Of a stretch of DNA of 64,000 nucleotides, positions 27,886 to 35,771 are shown piece by piece; the first letter of the stretch is position 1, and every line of letters starts with the position of its first letter. The notes under the pieces were generated by a model that saw only the letters and a list, made by a program, of their open reading frames with translations, ran no database searches and was not told the DNA's origin. The translations under genes were made by a program, and so were the position numbers. This stretch comes from Ktedonobacter sp. SOSP1-85. Lineage in GTDB: Bacteria > Chloroflexota > Ktedonobacteria > Ktedonobacterales > Ktedonobacteraceae. The stretch is from positions 558,001 through 622,000 of the forward strand of contig NZ_BNJI01000003.1 of the NCBI RefSeq assembly GCF_016587415.1, in the 5' to 3' direction.

Positions 27886-27995
27886 TAACAGCAATTTCAA
27901 TGTAACAAGTGTGATTTTTAACAAGTTTTACATAAATTTCATACTCGCATTACCTGTGATTAAAAGTCAGATTCTATACTTCATTTGGCTAATCC

Positions 27996-28020
27996 AAGAG
28001 GAGCGTCTAGTGCTCCTCTT
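27996..28020. promoter_or_regulatory. short hairpin in the ECF operon leader
   Basis: AAGAGGAGC (27996-28004) pairs perfectly with GCTCCTCTT (28012-28020), 60 bases before the operon's first ATG. It could be a leader element or a terminator for upstream transcription. I looked for TPP, cobalamin and other vitamin riboswitch cores and did not see one. Confidence 0.4.
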
Positions 28021-28079
28021 GCTAAAGCTATTTAACAACACCTTTCTTACACTCATCCATTAGCTAAGGAGATGCCGAC

Positions 28080-28877
28080 ATGATGCCATCATCATGGCAG
28101 GGAACGACCACGGTCTCTCTGCCCCCTCAGGTCAATCTCATTATCTACATCATTGTCTGGGCTATCGTTATCGCTGGTCTCTTCTTCATTTTTCAGCGTA
28201 GCCGCTCAGCCAGATTCGCCCGCTGGACAACCCAGGATATCCTTATCATCGCGATCATGGCCGTGCTGCTTGAGGTCTACGATAACCTCATCGGCGACCA
28301 GTTCATTACCCCTATCATTCAGCTTATTCCTTTCGGTCACTTGCTAGCGCTCAATGACCTGCCCTACATGTTCTTGCTCATGGTCGGCATCGCCCTGGTG
28401 CGCAAACCTGGCTGTGCTACCGCTATGGTATTTCTCAATTTCATTTTGATGCAATTGTTCTATAGTGGCTCGGGCATCAATGTGTTGATGTGGCAATATG
28501 GCTTACTGCAAGGCCTGTTTGTCGATCTCTACCTTGTAGCACGTGGTGGTCGCGTCTTCACTCGCGCCGATTGGACAGCGGTTGTGGATGGTCTGATCAT
28601 GGGTGCGCTACGCGCGGTTCCCGCCGTGACCATTCAGAGCACCATCCTCAGCCCCTTCCTCCAGGGTGAGGCCAAAACGCTTGGCTACATCTTCTTCTAC
28701 TCACTCTTCAACCTGGTCGGTAACGGTGTGGAGGCCGCTATCTCTGGCCCGCTAGCGGTACGCATCGCGCAGTCGGTCAATCCAGCCGCCACGCGCACTG
28801 CTGAGCAGACCGAGGCCGAAGAGGAAGAGCCTGTTGTCCCTGCTGATACTACCCTTGGGGAAGGAAGCGCATCATGA
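28080..28877 (+). CDS. ECF transporter substrate-binding (S) membrane component
   Basis: The 265-aa protein has about six hydrophobic helices (INLIIYIIVWAIVIAGLFFI-like segment first) followed by an acidic, Pro/Thr-rich cytosolic tail of 35 residues. Position at the head of an operon with a double ABC ATPase and an EcfT protein marks it as the S component, which captures a vitamin or related compound. The internal VGIALVRKPGCATAM resembles the YkoE-type S subunit (hydroxymethylpyrimidine or thiamine), but the match is short, so the substrate is a guess. ATG 28080 follows AAGGAG. The stop overlaps the next start as ATGA. Confidence 0.7.
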   Translation: MMPSSWQGTTTVSLPPQVNLIIYIIVWAIVIAGLFFIFQRSRSARFARWTTQDILIIAIMAVLLEVYDNLIGDQFITPIIQLIPFGHLLALNDLPYMFLLMVGIALVRKPGCATAMVFLNFILMQLFYSGSGINVLMWQYGLLQGLFVDLYLVARGGRVFTRADWTAVVDGLIMGALRAVPAVTIQSTILSPFLQGEAKTLGYIFFYSLFNLVGNGVEAAISGPLAVRIAQSVNPAATRTAEQTEAEEEEPVVPADTTLGEGSAS

Positions 28878-29149
28878 ATCCAATCGCACTCCGCCGCATC
28901 GCCATCGCGGGTCTCATCTTGACACTCCTTGTCGCGATTGATGGCATCTACATGGTTGTGACTAATTACAACCCTGACGATACCAGTGGCCATATGTCAC
29001 ATCTTTCAGATGGGGCCACCGTCCTGATCGCTGCCGCGCTGCTACTCATCATCACTATTGTTGCCTTCGTCCTGTCACAGCGCACCCAGCCTGTACGGGT
29101 CTCGGCGCCACAGCCAGCAGCTATCACGAAAGCAGAGGGTCAAGAGTAA
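28874..29149 (+). CDS. small two-helix membrane protein in the ECF operon
   Basis: The 91-aa product has two transmembrane helices, AIAGLILTLLVAIDGIYMVV and VLIAAALLLIITIVAFVLS, joined by a short polar loop (NYNPDDTSGHMSHLSDG) with two His and several Asp. Its start overlaps the S-component stop (ATGA), so the two are translationally coupled. ECF systems do not normally have such a subunit. It may be an accessory, like the CbiN-type helper of cobalt and nickel ECF transporters, to which its size and two-helix layout are similar. No direct sequence match is claimed. Confidence 0.65.
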   Translation: MNPIALRRIAIAGLILTLLVAIDGIYMVVTNYNPDDTSGHMSHLSDGATVLIAAALLLIITIVAFVLSQRTQPVRVSAPQPAAITKAEGQE

Positions 29150-29153
29150 TATT

Positions 29154-30893
29154 ATGCCAGACGTTCATGTGAAAAATGTCTCGTTTACCTACGCGGGCTC
29201 CTCACATGCCGTCCTTCGCTCTGTCAATCTCACTATACCTGAAGGCGAGTTCGTCTTACTCGCCGGGCCATCCGGGTGCGGGAAATCCACTCTCGCACTC
29301 GCGCTGGCCGGACTCATCCCATCACGCATTGCCGGATCTTTCAAAGGACACATTTCCCTGGGAGACAAGCCAATTAGCACGATGGAGGTACACGAAGCAG
29401 CTCAACATATCGGGATCGTTTTTCAGAGTCCCGAAGAGCAACTAGTGCATCTCGATGTTGAGTCCGAGGTAGCCTTTGGGCCGGAGAATCTCGCTCTCTC
29501 CCATGATGAGATCAAAAGCAGAGTACGGACCGCGCTTGCCTACACCCATATGGAGCCACTGCGCAAATTGGAGATCTTCGCTCTCTCGGGTGGTCAGAAA
29601 CAGCGCGTAGCCATTGCTGCCACGCTTGCTATGCAGTCTCATGTTCTCGTGCTTGATGAGCCGACCTCTGATCTGGACCCCGCTGGTACCCAGGAGGTTC
29701 TCAACGTCTTACGCACCCTAAACAAGCGCTACAGCTGGACGATTATCCTGATTGAGCATAAAATTGACGAGGTCATCCCCTGGGTTGACCGTGTCCTCCT
29801 CATGGACCAGGGCAAGGTCGTTGTGGACGCCCCGCCCCGCCAGGCATTCGCCGCAATGGAGCTTTGGGAGCGTCCAGGTGTGGCCATCCCCCAGATGGTA
29901 CACCTGGCTCGCCAGCTTCCCGATATCTTTCCCGATGCACTCCCCCTCTCGGTCGATGAGGCTCACGGGGCCCTTCGAGGAACGCGCTATGCCCTGGCTC
30001 TTCAGCGGGAGGCCGCGCTGTTCTCACCCGAGCCTGCTTCTTTGCCTGGACCCTCCTCAGCCAGCTCGATTCTCTCCTGGGAGCAAGTAGGCCTGACCTA
30101 TGGCGAGAAGACCATTCTCAGCGATATCAACCTGACGGTTCAGCCACAGGAGTGGCTGGCGCTTGTCGGCTCCAATGGCGCAGGCAAGACCTCCCTCGCC
30201 TCGCTGGCAATGGGTTTTCAGGCACCCACGCTGGGCAACGTACGTTATGAGGGCAGGCCTGTAGTCCCCGGCCAGATCTCGCGCCAGTCTCGACATATGG
30301 CCTACCTGTTCCAGGCCGCCGATAAAATGCTTTTTACGCCTACGGTGGAGAAAGAGCTGCTCTTCGGCGCGCAGAATCAGAGCAAACGTAAGAGTATCTC
30401 GCCCGCCTCCTATAGTGTGGAGCAGCTCCTGGAGATTGTGGATCTGCTGACCTATCGCCACACCAATCCCTTCCACCTGAGCTATGGGCAACGCAAGCGC
30501 CTGGCCATCGGCGCGCTCCTGGCTCGCTACCCACGCGTGCTTATCCTGGATGAGCCTACCACAGGGCAAGACGAGAAGCACGCCCGCGCCTTCTTACGAT
30601 TTCTGCAACAGTTGCGTGAACAAGAGCACCTGACCTATCTGATGATTACGCATAATATGCAAGCGGTCGCCGAGTATGCCACACGCATGGTTGTGCTACA
30701 CGATACACGCATCGTGATGGACGGGCCACCCGAGCAGGTCTTTGCCCACAGCGCTGAACTGGAGCAATACGGTGTCCTCTCGCCACCCATCGCGCAGTTA
30801 CACGCTCGGCTATGCGAGCAGCAAGCTCAACGCGTCGCGCTCAACCTTCCCACGCTCTTACAGGCATTTCAGTCTATCGAGGCCCACCCATGA
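29154..30893 (+). CDS. ECF transporter ATPase, two fused ABC domains
   Basis: The 579-aa protein contains two complete ATPase domains. Domain 1 has Walker A GPSGCGKST, signature LSGGQKQRVAIA and Walker B VLVLDEPTSDLD. Domain 2 has GSNGAGKTS, LSYGQRKRLAIG and VLILDEPTTGQD. This is the fused EcfA-EcfA' arrangement (as in YkoD), which powers vitamin uptake together with EcfT and an S component. ATG 29154 lies 5 bases after the small membrane protein; the site is weak, consistent with coupled translation. The stop overlaps the EcfT start (ATGA at 30890-30893). Confidence 0.88.
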   Translation: MPDVHVKNVSFTYAGSSHAVLRSVNLTIPEGEFVLLAGPSGCGKSTLALALAGLIPSRIAGSFKGHISLGDKPISTMEVHEAAQHIGIVFQSPEEQLVHLDVESEVAFGPENLALSHDEIKSRVRTALAYTHMEPLRKLEIFALSGGQKQRVAIAATLAMQSHVLVLDEPTSDLDPAGTQEVLNVLRTLNKRYSWTIILIEHKIDEVIPWVDRVLLMDQGKVVVDAPPRQAFAAMELWERPGVAIPQMVHLARQLPDIFPDALPLSVDEAHGALRGTRYALALQREAALFSPEPASLPGPSSASSILSWEQVGLTYGEKTILSDINLTVQPQEWLALVGSNGAGKTSLASLAMGFQAPTLGNVRYEGRPVVPGQISRQSRHMAYLFQAADKMLFTPTVEKELLFGAQNQSKRKSISPASYSVEQLLEIVDLLTYRHTNPFHLSYGQRKRLAIGALLARYPRVLILDEPTTGQDEKHARAFLRFLQQLREQEHLTYLMITHNMQAVAEYATRMVVLHDTRIVMDGPPEQVFAHSAELEQYGVLSPPIAQLHARLCEQQAQRVALNLPTLLQAFQSIEAHP

Positions 30894-31879
30894 TCGCGAA
30901 CTTACAAAATTTCTTGCAACATTTCTTGTTTCATACACTCATTGGAGAGACATTCATTGGCTATCTGCTGATGTTTGTGGTCCCCTTGAGCCTGCCCGTC
31001 ATCCTGGTGACGCTCGTGGGGGTCCAGGGGGTACGCCATCTCTTCTCCTATGAGCCACGGCCAACTTTCGTTCATTCCCTGGATCCACGCATCAAGATCC
31101 TCTATCCCCTCGTGATCGGCACCTTGAGCGTACTACTCAACTGGAACTTTGTCTACCTGCTGCTGATCTTTACCATCATCCCCTGGATTCTGGTCAAAGC
31201 CTCCTTTGTACGCGCACGTCTCGTGCTGACAATGATTCTGACGCCCGCCCTGGGCATTATCTGGTCCCAGGGTATGTTCTACGTCCCAGCCACAGGCCAT
31301 ATCCATTTCCTCTTTACCTTCCCTCCGACCCTCAATTGGATAGGAACGCCCGGCATCTCTACTGAAGGCTTGCTATATGGCTTGCAACAGACCGGGCGCG
31401 TCATGGTGGCGGCCTCGGCGACGCTTATCCTCCTGCTCACAACCAAACCTTCTGAGATTATCTGGGCCTTCTATAAGTTCCACATGCCCCCAGCCGTGGG
31501 ACTTGCGGTCACGGTCGCGCTACGCTTCCTCCCGCAACTCATCGAGCGGACCACAGTTCTACTCCAGGTGATGCAGGTACGTGGCTATAATTTGACCAGG
31601 CCGCCCTGGTGGGAGCTATCAGCCTGGCCCGACTACATTGGGCGCGTCTGTGCCGCCCTACCAACGCTCACTGTGCCGCTCCTCATTGGCTCCCTGCGCT
31701 CAACCTCCACCATGGCTATGGTCGTTGACGCCCGCGCCTTTGGGGTTGGCAAGACCCGCGGCTCGCTTCAAGAGCACTGCCTGGCAACGAATGACTACGT
31801 GGCCATCGGCGCGCTCGCACTCGTGACTCTCATAACCCTGATCCTGATCCTCCTGCACATCGCCAACCGTCAGGCCTAG
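30890..31879 (+). CDS. ecfT: ECF transporter transmembrane scaffold protein EcfT
   Basis: The 329-aa product has an N-terminal helix pair, then HSLDPRIKILYPLVIGTLSV, the family entry motif (DPR.K), several further helices and the coupling region with two Ala/Gly-Arg motifs that dock on the ATPases: MQVRGYNL and DARAFGVG. EcfT links the ATPase pair to the S component. It starts at ATG 30890 inside the ATPase stop codon. It is somewhat longer at the N-terminus than typical EcfT (about 265 aa), with an additional hydrophobic hairpin. Confidence 0.85.
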   Translation: MIANLQNFLQHFLFHTLIGETFIGYLLMFVVPLSLPVILVTLVGVQGVRHLFSYEPRPTFVHSLDPRIKILYPLVIGTLSVLLNWNFVYLLLIFTIIPWILVKASFVRARLVLTMILTPALGIIWSQGMFYVPATGHIHFLFTFPPTLNWIGTPGISTEGLLYGLQQTGRVMVAASATLILLLTTKPSEIIWAFYKFHMPPAVGLAVTVALRFLPQLIERTTVLLQVMQVRGYNLTRPPWWELSAWPDYIGRVCAALPTLTVPLLIGSLRSTSTMAMVVDARAFGVGKTRGSLQEHCLATNDYVAIGALALVTLITLILILLHIANRQA

Positions 31880-31953
31880 TTTCAATGGGTAGCGAATTAT
31901 CCCGAAAAATCATAAGATACAACTGAAGCATTAAAAAATAAGGAGTTAACATA

Positions 31954-32877
31954 GTGACAGATATTATTTCAGAACTCTCCAATCGTCGTGTTCAATGTCT
32001 GCTCTTCGACCTGGGCAATACCCTCTGGCAGCGCAATTCCTACGACCAGATCGCGCCCCTAGAATTTGCCGCTGATCAGTGTGCCATACACCTCTTACAC
32101 CAGACATATCCCACACTCGCCATTCTCAAAGAAAATGGTGAAGAGGCAGGCATCCTGCTCCGGCGCACCCTCTTGACACAATTCGCGCTCACCATTGAAA
32201 AAGATCCATTTGTCGAACCTGAGGGAGGCCCCATGGTTCAGCAGGCATTTGCAGCCCTGGGCGCTCCAAACCTGGACCAGTCTTTCTGTCAGACCATCTT
32301 TGATACGATGCAGATCAGTATTGCTCAATCACGCACGCTGTTTGACGACGCACTCACAACACTTGGCGAGCTACAGCAGCGCCGCTTCCAGTTCGGTGTG
32401 GTCACCAATCGCTACTGGGGAGGCAAGCCATTTCAAGAAGATATGCGAAGCATGGGTCTGCTTGAATATTTCGACCTCGACACGGTTATGACCTCTGCTG
32501 ACCTGCATATACGCAAACCCAATCCCGCTATTTTCCAGCGCGCGCTCCAGGCATGTAATACAACGGCAGAGACAAGTATCATGGTTGGTGACTCGCTTGT
32601 CGCGGATGTCGCGGGCGCACAGCAGCTTGGCATCTTAGCCGTCTGGAAACCCTATAACTATGCACAAATCGCGAGCTACCTGGTTGAGAATGAAGGAATC
32701 ACTATCGCCGAATATAATCGCGCTCAGCTTCTCGCTCTCAGAGAAGAGGGTATTATTGCTCCGTCAATCGACTATCTACGTAGAGATGGAGTCACCTACC
32801 TGGAACACTTCAGCAAGAAGCATATCCGTCCCCAACTCATCATTAACCACCTGAGCGAACTACTGGAATGGGTATAA
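31954..32877 (+). CDS. HAD-superfamily hydrolase
   Basis: The 307-aa protein has the four HAD motifs: LLFDLGNTLW (nucleophile Asp; the second Asp is replaced by Asn), GVVTNRYWGG (motif II Thr), HIRKPNPAIFQRAL (motif III Lys) and MVGDSLVADVAGAQQLG (motif IV acidic pair). A large helical cap occupies residues 30-130. It probably removes phosphate from a small metabolite. A C-terminal 60-residue extension is not part of the core. The Asn in DxxN is unusual, since most phosphatases have DxD there; this may mean a different reaction. GTG 31954 has AAGGAG at 8 bases. It lies 75 bp behind the ECF operon. Confidence 0.8.
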   Translation: MTDIISELSNRRVQCLLFDLGNTLWQRNSYDQIAPLEFAADQCAIHLLHQTYPTLAILKENGEEAGILLRRTLLTQFALTIEKDPFVEPEGGPMVQQAFAALGAPNLDQSFCQTIFDTMQISIAQSRTLFDDALTTLGELQQRRFQFGVVTNRYWGGKPFQEDMRSMGLLEYFDLDTVMTSADLHIRKPNPAIFQRALQACNTTAETSIMVGDSLVADVAGAQQLGILAVWKPYNYAQIASYLVENEGITIAEYNRAQLLALREEGIIAPSIDYLRRDGVTYLEHFSKKHIRPQLIINHLSELLEWV

Positions 32878-32966
32878 AGAAGGTCATGGCACACTTACAC
32901 CTCCTCAACTTGAAATTAGTATAAATTATGTAGTTAAGTAGTTAACCCTATGTGCAAGTTCTTTCT

Positions 32967-33027
32967 GGTAGGAGGTGTGGTGTGTGCTGGTGGCCGCCAG
33001 CCACCAGCACACACCACACCTCCTACC
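32967..33027. terminator. 28-bp perfect palindrome
   Basis: Arm 32967-32994 (GGTAGGAGGTGTGGTGTGTG..) is the exact complement of 33000-33027, with a 5-nt loop, between the convergent HAD gene and the 33120-33671 gene. Confidence 0.8.
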
Positions 33028-33119
33028 CCAACGAGCGCCGCAGGCACGAGTGGTCATGCTAAGAACATGCACATCGCGTTAGCTATTGTCAATAGCTTTT
33101 GCTTTTCGGTAGAGCCATA

Positions 33120-33671
33120 TTAAATGGTGACGGCATCCTTGTTCGAGTTCATTTTCACAAGTTTTTCTGCGTTCTTCACCAGATCGTGTGGCTCTACCGC
33201 TTTTTCTTCCCCTGAGTTTGTGAATGTCAGTGCGTCTACCTCAAACCATCGAAATGGTATCCCCAACCAATAATCAGCTCTCTCTTTAATTCCTCCATTA
33301 ATTCCTCGGTAATTCTGAATGATAGTTCGTAGGGTATGTGAAAATAACTTACCAGGCATTTGTGGATGTACTACGATGAAACGATCAGCTGGCCCTTCTC
33401 CTTCTGGTTTTCCAGCAAAATTATAGTCTTCACATACACGATCTAATAATCCTAAACCGGAATCAACTCTCTCAACATGAGAAGCAGTAGAAAGAGCTCT
33501 AATAGCATCTTCTTCTTCTATTTCCCAGGTCTTGAAATACCACTTTGAATTGTCGACCTCGAGTTGATAGTCATCAAGAACAGATAAGAAGGTTTCATAC
33601 AAGATAACCCTGTCTGTAGCTGTTTTCTGTTGACCCTTCTTATTTGCAATTTCTGTTTGTTGTAAAGTCAT
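33120..33671 (-). CDS. hypothetical protein, 183 aa
   Basis: No family is recognised. The protein is soluble, acidic in the middle (WEIEEEDAIRALSTASHVER) and contains aromatic-rich stretches (ADYWLGIPFRWFEVDALTFT). There is no signal peptide. ATG 33671 has an AGGAGG site at good spacing, so the gene is likely real. It lies between two long palindromes and is not obviously part of an operon. Confidence 0.6.
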   Translation of the reverse strand: MTLQQTEIANKKGQQKTATDRVILYETFLSVLDDYQLEVDNSKWYFKTWEIEEEDAIRALSTASHVERVDSGLGLLDRVCEDYNFAGKPEGEGPADRFIVVHPQMPGKLFSHTLRTIIQNYRGINGGIKERADYWLGIPFRWFEVDALTFTNSGEEKAVEPHDLVKNAEKLVKMNSNKDAVTI

Positions 33672-33794
33672 AATGTCCTCCTGGTTTTTTTCTAGTATAA
33701 CTTATATATGAGCCTAATAGAAGCGACAATTTTCTATAAATCCATGGTTTCTTGTGTGGTCTAATCCTCTATTAATTGATATAAGATTTCTCTG

Positions 33795-33844
33795 GTACTA
33801 CAGTGACACTTAGCAATTTTCTTTGCTAAGTGTCACTGTAGTAC
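33795..33844. repeat. 22-bp perfect palindrome ending a truncated GNAT gene
   Basis: GTACTACAGTGACACTTAGC plus AA (33795-33816) is the exact complement of 33823-33844, with a 6-nt loop. The right arm supplies the last codons and the TGA stop of the truncated GNAT gene. Confidence 0.8.
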
Positions 33845-34135
33845 TAGAACGGAGCCGCCACAGCCAGACCCTCGCGCTTCTGGACTTACCGCCATGCCGC
33901 GCACACGCCAGCCGCCTGGAGCCTCGCTGCCCTCCCGCTTCTCGCGGAAAATTGTTCCCACGCCTACTAGCTGACCATCGCGATAACAGCCTGCATGCAG
34001 CGTCTCCGGCTCGTGATCTTCAGGATAGGCGCACTCGGCCAGGGATTGCATGGGACGCAGAACGCTCTGACGCAACACATATGTGTCTTCCGCGGCAATG
34101 GTGTGCACTTCAAATACGGTCTGGTTCTGTGTCAT
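33833..34135 (-). pseudogene. GNAT acetyltransferase, C-terminal half missing
   Basis: From ATG 34135 (AAGGAG at 9 bases) the product reads like a GNAT N-terminus: HAGCYRDGQLVGVGTIFREK, then motif A WRVRGMAVSPEARGSG. The acetyl-CoA loop should continue with about 50 more residues, but the frame runs into the palindrome and ends GGSVLVLQ. The 100-aa remnant lacks most of the acetyl-CoA site and is unlikely to be active. Confidence 0.72.
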
Positions 34136-34163
34136 GGTAATGTACTCCTTGAAATAAATTAAA

Positions 34164-34226
34164 ATCGCTGGGAGCGTATGGACCCTGACAACCAGAGGCT
34201 GCCAGGGTCCATACGCTCCCAGCGAT
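34164..34226. repeat. 24-bp perfect palindrome upstream of the GNAT remnant
   Basis: ATCGCTGGGAGCGTATGGAC plus CCTG (34164-34187) is the exact complement of 34203-34226, with a 15-nt loop, 29 bp upstream of the GNAT start. It contains TATGGACCCT, similar to the GTAGGGTCCAT repeat core. Confidence 0.75.
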
Positions 34227-34259
34227 AGTTTACAGGCTATGCGAGGGCTGGGGCAAGGT

Positions 34260-34493
34260 GGGGGAATACAAGGATTCCTGCAAAAATGGACCATTCGACA
34301 AGAGCTGTTTTTCCTTGGATGCTATCGCAGCTAACTGCGCATTAGGTGCGATAAATGGCCAATGGAGAACAAAAACACTTCTCTGAGATCCTGCCAAAAT
34401 CAGCATTTTTTACACGTTAGATGCGATAAACAATGCGAGGAGATGGAACTTCTGCCAAATGGCCCAATTTTGTAGGAATCCTTGTACTCCCCC
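34260..34493. repeat. MITE, copy B, about 234 bp
   Basis: The ends are long imperfect inverted repeats of about 32 bp. The left starts GGGGGAATACAAGGATTCCT and the right, read inward, GGGGGAGTACAAGGATTCCT. The interior carries CGCA..TAATGCG-type repeats as in copy A at 20949-21204. It has inserted at the end of the hydrolase gene, supplying its last codons. Confidence 0.68.
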
Positions 34494-35128
34494 AAGATAG
34501 TAACAAAATTTGCGATAATGGCCTGCACCTCGTCTAACCTGCCCTGGAAGAAGTGGTCGGCATCCTGCACGGTGACGATCCATTTGGGGGCTGGCACCTG
34601 CTCAAACCACTGCATCGCAGCCTCATAAGGCGCCTGGTCATCCCTGGTCCCATGGATAAACAGCTTGGGTTTATGACAATCGACCAGGGGATTGGTAGCG
34701 CCGAACCAGCGCGCGGGCACGCCCAGGCCCATTATGGCCTGGACACGGTCGTCAATGGCCGCGACCTTGAGTCCAACAAATGCACCAAACGATAAACCAG
34801 CCAGGATCACTGGCACGCCAGGATACTTACGGCTCATAAAATCGAGAGCATAGCGCACATCATCCATCTCGCCGCGCCCCTCGTCATATGTCCCACTGCT
34901 ATGGCCAACGCCACGGAAATTGAAACGGAGTGAAGGGATGTCGTTGGCCTGCATGACTTGTGCTACTTTGAAAACGACTTTATTATGCATCGTGCCGCCA
35001 AATAGAGGATGAGGATGGCAAACAATGCCAACATAAGCTGGCTTCTGGCCATCATCTACGGGCTTGAGTATGCTTTCAAGATACCCACTGGGTGTCTGTA
35101 TATTGATATGCAAAATCTGGTTTACCAT
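34400..35128 (-). CDS. alpha/beta hydrolase with MITE-derived C-terminus
   Basis: The protein resembles the dienelactone-hydrolase-like / KANL3-type serine hydrolases of about 210 aa: CHPHPLFGGTMHNKVV, FNFRGVGHSSGTYDEG, nucleophile LAGLSFGAFV, Asp in FIHGTRDDQAPYE and His in QDADHFFQGRLDEV. The family domain ends near IIANFVTILG. The remaining 30 or so residues (from EYKDSYKIGPFGRSS) are encoded by the inserted MITE and end in SHLTCKKC. The catalytic triad is intact. ATG 35128 fits an AAGGA site best; ATG 35134 is two codons earlier. Confidence 0.78.
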   Translation of the reverse strand: MVNQILHINIQTPSGYLESILKPVDDGQKPAYVGIVCHPHPLFGGTMHNKVVFKVAQVMQANDIPSLRFNFRGVGHSSGTYDEGRGEMDDVRYALDFMSRKYPGVPVILAGLSFGAFVGLKVAAIDDRVQAIMGLGVPARWFGATNPLVDCHKPKLFIHGTRDDQAPYEAAMQWFEQVPAPKWIVTVQDADHFFQGRLDEVQAIIANFVTILGEYKDSYKIGPFGRSSISSHCLSHLTCKKC

Positions 35129-35187
35129 AGACATTATCCTTTTAAGGCTACGTATATCGCTTCATCTTTTCCGACTTATCAGCTGCG

Positions 35188-35640
35188 TAGAAGGTGTTAT
35201 GAACAGGAAGAGCAGTGACTCATCAAGAGAGTAAAGCGATGAAGCATGAGAACGGTAAAGGCCAGCAGGTGAAGACTGGCCAGCGTCTCAGGCAAGCGTT
35301 CATAATCGCGTGCCAAGCGACGAAAACGAGTCATCCAGGCAAACGCGCAGATCGTTGACAATGGCCTCAAAGACGCCATTTCTGAGCCAGCATTGCGTCT
35401 GTTGATGGACCGCAGCCCAAGGCGGCAAGTCGTGAGGCATCATGCGCCATTGCGCTCCGGTGCGCACGATCCAGCGCAAGCCGTTGAACACCTCACGCAG
35501 GTCGTGCTCCCGTTGTGGCGCTTCTTTGGTCATCAAGGTCAGGTAAGGAGCCACGAAACTCCATTCTTCATCGCTTACATCGCTGGGGTATGCTTTTCTT
35601 TCCATACTCCTAGTCTAACTATTGTTCATAACAGCCTCTA
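35188..35640. mobile_element. IS5-type element, internal deletion derivative
   Basis: The ends are TAGAAGGTGTTATGAACA (35188-35205) and the complement of TAGAGGCTGTTATGAACA (35623-35640). Only the two ends of the transposase gene are left between them, about 450 bp in place of an expected 800-900. It could move only with transposase supplied in trans. Confidence 0.65.
35197..35605 (-). pseudogene. IS5-family transposase remnant
   Basis: From ATG 35605 the frame gives the DUF4096 N-terminal domain of IS5 (ISL2/IS427-like) transposases: YPSDVSDEEWSFVAPYLTLM, LREVFNGLRWIVRTGAQWRMMPHDLPPW. It then runs out at 35300. The transposase C-terminus appears in another frame (WMTRFRRLARDYERLPETLA, LHLLAFTVLMLHRF). 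The central catalytic part with the first two Asp residues is deleted. Confidence 0.75.
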
Positions 35641-35723
35641 GGCATCCTTGACACAGTCATAAAGACAAAAAAGCCACAGATAGAAACCATAACATATTCA
35701 CTCCTCGCTTCTAAATGTGAACA

Positions 35724-35771
35724 AGAGTATGTATGGGCTTTGGGCGAATGCCCAAAGCCCATACATACTCT
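35724..35771. terminator. 22-bp perfect palindrome at the MFS stop
   Basis: AGAGTATGTATGGGCTTTGG plus GC (35724-35745) is the exact complement of 35750-35771, with a GAAT loop. It abuts the stop codon of the leftward MFS gene at 35772-35774. Confidence 0.82.

Noticed and set aside
27895..28079. Vitamin riboswitch before the ECF operon
   Set aside because: Only a 9-bp hairpin is visible. No TPP, cobalamin, or other conserved aptamer core could be found by eye.
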